IMG/VR virus record: IMGVR_UViG_3300023179_004109
Location: 1 to 55,127 of that record
Direction: 5' to 3' (one strand)
From: a virus
DNA length: 55,127 nt
Below, one piece after another: positions 25,215 to 31,366 of this stretch (its first letter is position 1; each line of letters begins with the position of its first letter). The notes under the pieces are model-generated. The model had not been told where the DNA came from and ran no database searches. It saw nothing but the letters and a program-made list of their open reading frames with translations. The translations under genes and the position numbers were made by a program.

Positions 25215-25248
25215 AGGTTTGCAACTCCATAACCTACAATACCGGAGT
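25215..25248 (+). promoter_or_regulatory. Candidate H-type pseudoknot in the queC leader
   Basis: AGGTT (25215-25219) can pair with AACCT (25231-25235), and the loop segment ACTCC (25224-25228) with GGAGT (25244-25248), giving two 5 bp stems with linkers of 4, 2 and 8 bases. This is topologically a good H-type pseudoknot, ending 20 bases before the queC ATG. preQ1 class I riboswitches also fold as small H-type pseudoknots in front of que genes. The known preQ1-I core sequence is not present, so a new or degenerate ligand-sensing element is only a hypothesis. Chance pairing of five-base stems is possible. Confidence 0.35.
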
Positions 25249-25268
25249 ATACAATTTAATTATTTAAA

Positions 25269-26111
25269 ATGAAAAAACAAGCAGTATTAAGCCTATCAGG
25301 TGGAATGGATTCATCTACACTATTACTTCATTTATTAGCTGAAGGTTATCAGGTAACAGCATTAGGATTTGACTACGGTCAAAAACACAAAGTAGAATTA
25401 GAGCGTGCTACATCACTAGTAAAGTATATTAATGACGTTATGTTTGAAACTAAACGAGACAATTTCATTAAACATCAAATTATTAAATTAGACGGATTAT
25501 CACAATTATTAAACTCAGCACTAGTAGAAGGTGGAAAAGATGTTCCTGAAGGTCACTACGAACAAGACAACATGAAAGAAACAGTTGTTCCTAATCGTAA
25601 TAAGATATTCAGTTCATTAATCCAAGCAGTAGCATTATCAATCGCTACTAAAGGAGAAAAACAAGAGTGTGTTATTGCAATGGGAATCCATGCTGGTGAT
25701 CATGCTATTTATCCTGATTGCAGACAAGAATTTAGAGATATTGATTTTGAAGCATTTAAAACGGGTAACTGGGATTCTGAATTAGTATCTGTTTATACTC
25801 CGTACTTGCACGAAGATAAATTCGGTATATTGCAAGATGGATTAGCAGCATGTAACAAATTAGGTCTTGAATTTGATGAAGTATATAAGCGCACAAACAC
25901 ATCTTACAAACCAATTAAATTATCAAAGGATATATGGTTATCTGATTATAAATCAGCAGCATCAGTAGAACGTGTAGAAGCATTTATTAAATTAGGTAGA
26001 CCAGATCCAGTACAATATGGTGAAGTAGTAGAAGGTGGTGGAATAAGAATAGTAAAATGGGCAGAAGTAAGAGCATCAGTAAAAGAAGTATTAGATGCAC
26101 ACAATTCGTAA
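25269..26111 (+). CDS. queC: 7-cyano-7-deazaguanine (preQ0) synthase, QueC-like
   Basis: This 280-residue protein is an ATP-dependent enzyme converting carboxy-deazaguanine to preQ0. The PP-loop SGGMDSS is at residues 10-16, followed by GFDYGQKHKVEL, a VVPNRNKIFSS segment and IAMGIHAGDHAIYPDCRQEF, all diagnostic of QueC. The C-terminal region that normally holds four zinc cysteines (SCY ... CGxCxSC) reads TSYKP ... DYKSAASVER: the four positions are Ser212, Asp226, Ser229 and Ser232. The fold must therefore be stable without zinc, or the enzyme has changed. It is longer than E. coli QueC (231). Probably regulated with the structured leader upstream. Confidence 0.92.
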   Translation: MKKQAVLSLSGGMDSSTLLLHLLAEGYQVTALGFDYGQKHKVELERATSLVKYINDVMFETKRDNFIKHQIIKLDGLSQLLNSALVEGGKDVPEGHYEQDNMKETVVPNRNKIFSSLIQAVALSIATKGEKQECVIAMGIHAGDHAIYPDCRQEFRDIDFEAFKTGNWDSELVSVYTPYLHEDKFGILQDGLAACNKLGLEFDEVYKRTNTSYKPIKLSKDIWLSDYKSAASVERVEAFIKLGRPDPVQYGEVVEGGGIRIVKWAEVRASVKEVLDAHNS

Positions 26112-26132
26112 ACAAAAATCAAATATACAGTT

Positions 26133-26363
26133 ATGAGTTATCAAACAAAAGTTCGTGCTAATTACATGAACAGAACAGCAAAGTTAGCCTTCTTTAAAGC
26201 CCGTAGACGCACAGGCGACGTTACTAAAGTAGCAGAAACAGTAGGTTATTCAACTAGTCACGTATCTAATACAATTAGTGGTACTAGGAGAATTAACAAT
26301 ACAATTGCAAATGCAATGTATTCACTAACACGCAGACGCATCAAAAACAGTGAGTTAGCATAA
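26133..26363 (+). CDS. Small basic helix-turn-helix protein
   Basis: A 76-residue, strongly basic protein. Residues about 28-60 (GDVTKVAETVGYSTSHVSNT, then ISGTRRINN) have the shape of a Cro/XRE-type helix-turn-helix, with the recognition helix at STSHVSNTI. Arg-rich flanks (FFKARRRTG, SLTRRRIKN) would contact DNA backbone. It follows queC and ends just before a strong terminator, so it may regulate this locus. A nucleoid-type DNA-binding role is an alternative. Confidence 0.78.
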   Translation: MSYQTKVRANYMNRTAKLAFFKARRRTGDVTKVAETVGYSTSHVSNTISGTRRINNTIANAMYSLTRRRIKNSELA

Positions 26364-26377
26364 GCTAATCCATACCC

Positions 26378-26417
26378 AAGATCTCAGTTGCCCCGTAAGG
26401 CAATTGGGATCTTTTTT
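26378..26417 (+). terminator. Strong Rho-independent terminator after the HTH gene
   Basis: AAGATCTCAGTTGCC (26378-26392) pairs with GGCAATTGGGATCTT (26399-26413) over 15 positions, with two G-U pairs and a six-base loop, followed by a run of six T. It ends the queD-dpdA-queC-HTH unit and is the best terminator in the window. Confidence 0.93.
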
Positions 26418-26429
26418 AAACTTAACATT

Positions 26430-26555
26430 ATGATAGAATTTATAGAACATACTTTAGGATTGTGTGGAGAAAAGCATTTTAGTATTGCAGCAGTAATATT
26501 GGATTGGCAAAACTTTAGTTCTATATTAAACTATATTAAATCATTATTCAAATAA
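26430..26555 (+). CDS. Small protein (41 aa) downstream of the terminator
   Basis: An ATG at 26430 opens 41 codons ending in TAA at 26553-26555. The product starts MIEFIEHTLGLCGEKHFSIA and ends ILNYIKSLFK. I recall similar IEHTLGLCGE short proteins in other phages with deazaguanine genes, which supports it as real, but I cannot run a search. It has a single Cys and an amphipathic character. No function known. Confidence 0.6.
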   Translation: MIEFIEHTLGLCGEKHFSIAAVILDWQNFSSILNYIKSLFK

Positions 26556-26573
26556 AACATGGAGGATAAAACT

Positions 26574-26723
26574 ATGAAGTGTATTAAAAGTAATAAAACC
26601 GGAAACATCATCCGAGTAAGCAATCAACAAGCAGATCAAACTGTAGGCAAGGAATGGAAATTCGTATCTAAATCAGAGTGGAAAAATAAAGATAAAGCCG
26701 ATAATAATGAAACAAAAGCTTAA
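26574..26723 (+). CDS. Small basic protein (49 aa) with a canonical ribosome binding site
   Basis: The ATG at 26574 is preceded by GGAGG at 26561-26565 with an 8-base spacer, the clearest Shine-Dalgarno sequence in the window. An in-frame ATG at 26559 overlaps that site and is less likely. The 49-residue product (MKCIKSNKTGNIIRVSNQQA, then VGKEWKFVSKSEWKN) looks like a small strand-rich phage protein with a Lys/Asn-rich tail. It overlaps the next start by 17 bases. Function unknown. Confidence 0.65.
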   Translation: MKCIKSNKTGNIIRVSNQQADQTVGKEWKFVSKSEWKNKDKADNNETKA

Positions 26724-26970
26724 AGAAGCAGCTATACTATTCTTCATACAAATATGCTCATATGGCTTATTATGTATCAATTTTAGAGCAGTAGCACAAA
26801 CACAATATCACTTAGCAGCAATGACTGACTTCGCTTTAGCTAGTATGTCGTTCTTCATTATTAGAAAGATAGCTAGAAGTGAAGATGCAGTACATCAGTG
26901 GTTAGGATATGTAGCTGGTAGTGTAACCGGTTCATATTTAGGAATTTATCTATCAACATTAATACATTAA
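26707..26970 (+). CDS. Small membrane protein (87 aa)
   Basis: The product has a basic start and two or three hydrophobic segments: about residues 9-25, 40-55 and 66-84 (the last glycine-rich). It is probably an inner-membrane protein. Cys is present in the first segment. It is sandwiched between small genes and queE and overlaps the preceding gene. I do not recognise the family; membership in the deazaguanine locus is by position only. Confidence 0.72.
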   Translation: MKQKLKEAAILFFIQICSYGLLCINFRAVAQTQYHLAAMTDFALASMSFFIIRKIARSEDAVHQWLGYVAGSVTGSYLGIYLSTLIH

Positions 26971-26971
26971 T

Positions 26972-27871
26972 ATGAGTAAAATAGAATCAAATAAGCTACT
27001 AATCAGTAGCGACTTTTATTCCGTCCAAGGAGAGGGAATAAGTACTGGAATACCATCGTACTTCGTACGTTTAGCACTATGTAATTTAACTTGTGGTATG
27101 TCTAGACCATTCACTAACAAACTATTAAAGGAATCAGCATTAGCTGATGGTGAAATATTTAAAGGTGATTTAGAATTAGAAGGTAAAGCTACTTGGACTT
27201 GTGATAGTACATCCCAGTGGTTATGGAGAGGTGAAAATAAAGATTTCCAATACCTAATTGATCAATGGAAAGAACAAGGTATATACGATGATATCTTAAG
27301 CGGTACTATTCATATTATTTGGACAGGTGGTGAACCTACAATTAAAGGACATCAAGAGGCTATCTACAACTTCACTCAGTATTGGTTTAATCAATATCCA
27401 ATAGCAGAAAGAGCTTTAGGAAAAAATAAAAATCATTTAAAATTCTATTCTAATTTTGATTATCTTTCCGAATTAAAACCATTCTATGAAATTGAAACTA
27501 ACGGTACAATTGTAATTGAACATCCGTTATTTAATATGTTAGATCAAATCAACTGCTCACCTAAGTTATCTAATTCAGGTATGACAGAAAAGCAACGGAT
27601 CAATCCAGAAGCAATAGAGCGCATTAAACAACATTCCAATTATCAATTTAAATTTGTAATCAGTAATGAAGAAGATGTTAAAGAATTATTTCGTGATTTT
27701 ATCGTACCATTTAGCATACCTCTTAAGAATGTAGTTTGTATGCCAGGTTTAGATAGTCAAACTGACTTCCATGAGCGTACTCAATTCGTATTGGAAATGG
27801 CTAAAAAATATAAATTTAGAGGATTAACAAGATTACACATCTCAGCTTGGGATAAAACATTAAACGTATAA
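26972..27871 (+). CDS. queE: 7-carboxy-7-deazaguanine synthase (QueE), radical SAM
   Basis: A 299-residue radical SAM enzyme, third step of preQ0 synthesis. The start FYSVQGEG is the QueE signature. The iron-sulfur cysteines are Cys37 and Cys41 in LCNLTCG and Cys77 in TWTCDST, with an insertion of about 35 residues between the second and third, a known variant. SAM and substrate motifs follow: WTGGEPT, YEIETNGT, NCSPKLSNSG and FKFVIS. It is two bases downstream of the membrane protein gene and in a unit with FolE. Confidence 0.93.
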   Translation: MSKIESNKLLISSDFYSVQGEGISTGIPSYFVRLALCNLTCGMSRPFTNKLLKESALADGEIFKGDLELEGKATWTCDSTSQWLWRGENKDFQYLIDQWKEQGIYDDILSGTIHIIWTGGEPTIKGHQEAIYNFTQYWFNQYPIAERALGKNKNHLKFYSNFDYLSELKPFYEIETNGTIVIEHPLFNMLDQINCSPKLSNSGMTEKQRINPEAIERIKQHSNYQFKFVISNEEDVKELFRDFIVPFSIPLKNVVCMPGLDSQTDFHERTQFVLEMAKKYKFRGLTRLHISAWDKTLNV

Positions 27872-27872
27872 T

Positions 27873-28106
27873 ATGGCAAAAGATCATTGTGTCCTATGTG
27901 GAGTAGAAACTACATACGACTTTAACACTCATATCGACATGAGACACGGCTACATTGAAGGAGCAGGTCAACTATGTTCTAAATGCTACAGCAGAGGAAC
28001 CGAACACGGAGCTATAGCAGTAGACTATAACATCATTTTAGGAACTCCTAACGATCAAGAGTTGGGAGCCAAAGTAAGGGAATTATATTGGGAACGTAAA
28101 AATTAA
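27873..28106 (+). CDS. Small zinc-ribbon protein
   Basis: A 77-residue protein with two Cys pairs, CVLCG (residues 6-10) and CSKCY, and histidines between them, typical of a structural zinc ribbon. The second half (VDYNIILGTPNDQELGAKVREL) is helical. It starts one base after the queE stop and ends four bases before folE, so it belongs to the same unit. Its role is unknown; a DNA- or RNA-binding adaptor is a possibility. Confidence 0.75.
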   Translation: MAKDHCVLCGVETTYDFNTHIDMRHGYIEGAGQLCSKCYSRGTEHGAIAVDYNIILGTPNDQELGAKVRELYWERKN

Positions 28107-28110
28107 ATAA

Positions 28111-28743
28111 ATGGAATTATTAAAAAAATCAAACGGTAGTCTATCCCGTACACCAGAAGAAATAGAACAAATGATCAATAATGCTACAATAGCATATGCT
28201 AACTTCCTTACAGCAGTTGGATTTGACTATACAGCAGATAGACAAACCGAAGATACACCTCGTCGTGTAGCTAAAGCATGGCTTAAGGACCTAATTATAG
28301 GTTCAGTAACAAACGAACCAAACATCACTACATTCCCTAACGATGAAGGATATGATGGATTAGTAATTCAATCAGGTATTCCTATCACTAGTATGTGTGC
28401 ACATCACAATCTAGCATTTACTGGATTCGCTACAGTAGCATACGTTCCAGGTGAAAATGTAATCGGATTATCAAAATTAAATCGTATCGTTGAATGGTTC
28501 GCTCGCAGACCACAAATGCAAGAATCACTAACACAACAAATACATGATTATCTTGCTAGCAAGATGGACTGTAAATCAGTAGCAGTAAGCATCGCTTGTA
28601 AACATACATGCTGCTCACATAGAGGTATTAAACACGCCTCAGTAATGTCAACAAATAAATTCAGTGGAGTATTCATGGAACGAGATAATTTAATCCGTGA
28701 AGAATTACTATCAGCAATCGAAATGAACGGAACTAAATTCTAA
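28111..28743 (+). CDS. folE: GTP cyclohydrolase I (FolE)
   Basis: This 210-residue protein catalyses the first step from GTP to dihydroneopterin triphosphate, the entry to preQ0 synthesis. Motifs: EDTPRRVAKAW, then MCAHHNLAFTG with the zinc Cys and His, VIGLSKLNRIVEWFARRPQMQE for the GTP-binding helix, and ACKHTCCSHRGIKH with the second zinc Cys and substrate Arg. The length is near that of E. coli FolE (222). It completes the set with QueD, QueE and QueC. Confidence 0.95.
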   Translation: MELLKKSNGSLSRTPEEIEQMINNATIAYANFLTAVGFDYTADRQTEDTPRRVAKAWLKDLIIGSVTNEPNITTFPNDEGYDGLVIQSGIPITSMCAHHNLAFTGFATVAYVPGENVIGLSKLNRIVEWFARRPQMQESLTQQIHDYLASKMDCKSVAVSIACKHTCCSHRGIKHASVMSTNKFSGVFMERDNLIREELLSAIEMNGTKF

Positions 28744-28745
28744 TT

Positions 28746-29132
28746 ATGAAGAAAAAATACTACAGCTGGGAAGATATAGACGAGCATATGGAAATGTTAT
28801 CTTTGGATATCATGAAAAGTGGAGTTAACTTTAATAAAATATATGGTATACAAAGAGGTGGATTAATTCCTGCAGTAATGCTATCTCATATACTAAATAC
28901 TCCTATATCTGATATAATAGATTCTCATACACTAATAGTAGATGATATCTGCGATACTGGAGAAACACTAAAATTCTATGTAGAACAAAAGTACCTAACA
29001 GTAACACTCCATTATAAACACTCAGCAATCGTTGAACCTACGTTTTGGAGAGAATTAGTAGATGACGAAACATGGATTGTATATCCTTGGGAAAGGACAG
29101 ACTCAAATACAATAGCAGACTATAAAAAATAA
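28746..29132 (+). CDS. Phosphoribosyltransferase (purine PRTase-like)
   Basis: The 128-residue protein has the PRTase fold signature: IYGIQRGGLIPAVMLSH, a pyrophosphate-binding loop, and LIVDDICDTGETLK, the 13-residue PRPP motif. The end WIVYPWERTDSN resembles xanthine-guanine or hypoxanthine PRTases. It is shorter than XGPRT (152). It may salvage a base into a nucleotide, or prepare or remove a deazaguanine intermediate given its place next to folE, but this is inference. Confidence 0.82.
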   Translation: MKKKYYSWEDIDEHMEMLSLDIMKSGVNFNKIYGIQRGGLIPAVMLSHILNTPISDIIDSHTLIVDDICDTGETLKFYVEQKYLTVTLHYKHSAIVEPTFWRELVDDETWIVYPWERTDSNTIADYKK

Positions 29133-29134
29133 TT

Positions 29135-29296
29135 ATGCAACCAAAAGAAAGTAAAACAAATTGGCACTTTCAAATTAGCTTAGCTAAATCTTGTCTTCGA
29201 ATAATGGCAGGCATTGCACTTATTAGAGGTGAATTGTTAAATGCTGGTACATTATTAATAGTAGCAGAAGTACTAGGAATTGTTGAAGAATTTTAA
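29135..29296 (+). CDS. Small hypothetical protein (53 aa)
   Basis: An ATG two bases after the PRTase stop opens 53 codons to TAA at 29294-29296. The product NWHFQISLAKSCLRIMAGIA followed by a LINAG-like and EVLGIVEEF end is amphipathic, with one moderately hydrophobic helix. I recall similar short proteins in other large phages. The next gene starts 11 bases later. Function unknown. Confidence 0.65.
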   Translation: MQPKESKTNWHFQISLAKSCLRIMAGIALIRGELLNAGTLLIVAEVLGIVEEF

Positions 29297-29307
29297 AAAA
29301 ATAAAAT

Positions 29308-29835
29308 ATGTTAAACGCAAAACAAATATTAGAAGAAAACCTATTACAATTACAAACAGCACAAGGCAAACCAGCACAAGTTGGATACGATCTTACACTT
29401 AAAGCAGTACAAAAAGTAGGTAATAGCATTGGTAGAGGCATTGAAGTAGCCGGTAAAATTGGTAAAATATTAAAAGATAAAACCGAACTTACAACTTACA
29501 CTCCTAAAGATATTATTAATTTAGATGGAGTTAGAGGATGGTTATTACACGAGGGTGTATTTGATATCACATTTAATGAAGGATGTAAAATACCAGAAAA
29601 TCGAGTAGCGTTTATTAAACAACGATCATCTCTCTATCGCAATGGTGCTATAATCAACAGTCCTGTATTTGATCCCGGCTTTGAAACAGCAAATATGGGT
29701 ACTATACTATATGTACATGAAACAATATTTATTGAAGAAAATGCACGTGTAGCACAAATATACTTCCACGAATGCAATGGCGCTGAACTATACAACGGAC
29801 AGTGGCAAAACGATAAGCAACGCAGTTCACTATAA
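29308..29835 (+). CDS. dUTPase / dCTP deaminase family protein
   Basis: A 175-residue trimeric dUTPase-fold protein. Motifs: VGYDLTL (motif 1), IKQRSSLYRNGA (motif 2, with the phosphate-binding Arg-Ser-Ser), INSPVFDPGFETANMGTILYV (motif 3) and ENARVAQIYFHE (motif 4). It either removes dUTP or deaminates dCTP, supplying dTTP precursors and keeping uracil out of DNA. The sequence alone does not settle which. It is last in the unit and is followed by a terminator. Confidence 0.85.
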   Translation: MLNAKQILEENLLQLQTAQGKPAQVGYDLTLKAVQKVGNSIGRGIEVAGKIGKILKDKTELTTYTPKDIINLDGVRGWLLHEGVFDITFNEGCKIPENRVAFIKQRSSLYRNGAIINSPVFDPGFETANMGTILYVHETIFIEENARVAQIYFHECNGAELYNGQWQNDKQRSSL

Positions 29836-29840
29836 TATTA

Positions 29841-29874
29841 ATAGCTCCTCATATCGAGGGGCTATCTTTCTTTT
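29841..29874 (+). terminator. Rho-independent terminator after the dUTPase-like gene
   Basis: ATAGCTCCTC (29841-29850) pairs with GAGGGGCTAT (29856-29865) around ATATC, with one G-U pair, followed by CTTTCTTTT. It directly precedes the promoter element of the fibre gene. Confidence 0.88.
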
Positions 29875-29881
29875 ATATTTA
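29874..29881 (+). promoter_or_regulatory. TATATTTA promoter element before the fibre genes
   Basis: An exact TATATTTA follows the terminator and lies 16 bases before the ATG at 29898. No TTTG box lies about 20 bases upstream. Confidence 0.5.
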
Positions 29882-29897
29882 TATATAAATAACATAG

Positions 29898-30701
29898 ATG
29901 GCAATTGTATATCGCGTAACGAACGCTCCTAATACAGGAAGTTCAGTCATTAAAAACACTACATTAACATACGCCGAAGGTGATGGTAACTTCGCTGTAT
30001 TGGAAAATTTATCTTCCTCTTACGTCGCCTTTATCCGCTCGTATAATACGGGTTCATTTACTGGATCCTTTACAGGTTCATTTCTTGGAACGGCGTCATA
30101 TGCAAAATATGCTGAAACATCATCGTATGCTACTTCATTCACTGTAGCAAATACATTAACAGCAACAACAATAGTAGTTCAAGTTATTACTTCAAGTGTT
30201 GATTATGTAACTGGCTCTACTCGCTTTGGAAGTCTTATAGGTAATACTCATATATTTACAGGAAGTGTAAGTGTTAGTGGTAGTATAACAGGAACTAGTG
30301 GAGTGATTAATAATTTAACAGCATCATACGCTATATCTAGTTCATATGCACTTAATAGTATTAATACAACAAGTGCATCTTATGCTTTAACAGCATCTTA
30401 TGCTTATAACGCATCAAACGCTTCTAGTGCTTCATATGCATTAAATGCATCAAACGCTACTAGTGCTTCATTTGCTACTAATGCTGTAACAGCATCTCGT
30501 GCATTAAATGCTAACACAGCATCTTATGCTACATTTGCAGCAACGGCAACTACTGCATCTTATGTATCAGGTGCTATATCAAATTTAACTGATATATATG
30601 CAAGTACTGCTAAAATTGATAATATCATTACTTTAACATTAGCTGAATATAGTGCTATTAGTGCTTCTGCTTTATCAAGCACACTTTACGTGATAATATA
30701 A
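29898..30701 (+). CDS. Tail-fibre-like repeat protein
   Basis: A 267-residue Ala/Ser/Thr-rich protein with repeated SFTGSF units (residues ~50-65) and many copies of ASYA/TASYAL/NASNA from about 140 to 225. The centre carries a VDYVTGSTRFGSLIGNTHIF segment seen in fibre and virion proteins of other large phages. The start (MAIVYRVTNAPNTGSS) is typical of proteins that trimerise on the virion. The repeats would form a long thin stalk. The C-terminus has no chaperone domain, and the next gene starts 4 bases later. Confidence 0.82.
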   Translation: MAIVYRVTNAPNTGSSVIKNTTLTYAEGDGNFAVLENLSSSYVAFIRSYNTGSFTGSFTGSFLGTASYAKYAETSSYATSFTVANTLTATTIVVQVITSSVDYVTGSTRFGSLIGNTHIFTGSVSVSGSITGTSGVINNLTASYAISSSYALNSINTTSASYALTASYAYNASNASSASYALNASNATSASFATNAVTASRALNANTASYATFAATATTASYVSGAISNLTDIYASTAKIDNIITLTLAEYSAISASALSSTLYVII

Positions 30702-30705
30702 ATGT

Positions 30706-31310
30706 ATGGGTAGTTTAAGAATAGGTACAACATTAATAAGTACAATAGGGCAATTAAAATTAGGAAGTAGTAACGTACTTGCTGTATATGACGGAAATGT
30801 GCAAGTATTTCCTGCATCTACAACCACTACTAGTAAACAACCACAACAACAACTGCGGCCCCAACGACTAGTACTACTACTACTACTACAACTGCGGCCC
30901 CAACGACTAGTACAACAACCACAACAACAACTGCGGCCCCAACGACTAGTACAACTACTACTACTACAACTGCGGCACCAACAACTAGTACAACAACTAC
31001 TACAACAACTGCTGCTCCAACAACTACTACAACCACTACTAGTACAACAACTACTACAACTACAGTAGGATTTGAAACGTATTCTGTTAGAGTAGATACT
31101 AATCCTTACCCACTTATATGTACTCAATCACCTATAAATGTTTTTACTTCATTAGGAGCTACAATTACAACTGGTACTGCAGTATTTACTAATAATAGTT
31201 TAACTACATATTTAACAGGATACAATTACATAGCCCCAGCAAGTGGTGAGGTATTTGAAATTGGTTCAGGTACAGGTGTAATTGGTATAACTACTAGTAA
31301 TTTTTGTTAA
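30706..31310 (+). CDS. Threonine-rich stalk virion protein, broken by a one-base deletion
   Basis: The first ~43 codons (MGSLRIGTTLISTIGQLKLG, then VLAVYDGNVQVF) are normal coding sequence. At about 30835 the frame changes: AGTAAACAACC stands where the following repeats have AGTACAACAACC, so one C is missing. Read with the base restored, the protein continues as repeats of TTTTTTAAPTTS and ends with a globular C-terminus (VGFETYSVRVDTNPYPLICT ... GVIGITTSNFC) at 31308-31310, about 201 residues in all. Read literally, the zero frame gives a low-complexity Q/L/R tail to 31068, which is not credible. It is probably a fibre or head decoration with a poly-Thr stalk. Confidence 0.75.
30852..31007 (+). 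repeat. Tandem 39-base repeats encoding a Thr-rich stalk
   Basis: Four consecutive 39-base units start at 30852, 30891, 30930 and 30969, each opening with ACTGCGG and containing CCAAC-ACTAGTAC. A diverged fifth begins at 31008. Each encodes 13 residues of the form TAAPTTSTTTTTT. Divergence grows toward the 3' end. Such repeats are prone to slippage, and the deletion that breaks the reading frame lies just before them. Confidence 0.88.
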
Positions 31311-31330
31311 AAACATATAATAAATTTAAG

Positions 31331-31362
31331 TTGGGAACTGCAAAGTTCCCTTCTTATATTTA
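31331..31362 (+). promoter_or_regulatory. Promoter of the DNA polymerase gene (TTG-N21-TATATTTA)
   Basis: TATATTTA at 31355-31362 is four bases (ACGT) from the ATG at 31367. A TTG at 31331-31333 is 21 bases upstream of it, a good match to the Bacteroidota layout. The terminator hairpin fills the spacer. Initiation at the normal distance would give a leaderless message. Confidence 0.55.
31333..31356 (+). terminator. Rho-independent terminator before the DNA polymerase gene
   Basis: GGGAACT (31333-31339) pairs perfectly with AGTTCCC (31344-31350) around GCAA, followed by TTCTTAT. It ends the fibre unit and overlaps the polymerase promoter. Confidence 0.82.
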
Positions 31363-31366
31363 ACGT

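Noticed and set aside
25215-25248. A bona fide preQ1-I riboswitch
   Set aside because: The known conserved loop and A-rich tail are not present. Only the general pseudoknot topology matches, so I list it as a candidate structure.
30852-31046. Tandem repeats as a possible CRISPR array
   Set aside because: Units abut without unique spacers, are in-frame coding repeats (13 residues each) and lack palindromic repeats or cas genes.
30675-31127. Cys/Ser-rich minus-strand frame of 150 codons, and a 68-codon valine-rich minus-strand frame
   Set aside because: Both are antisense reading of the ACN/ACT threonine repeats. The low-complexity composition is a product of the repeat, and a coherent plus-strand protein explains the region.
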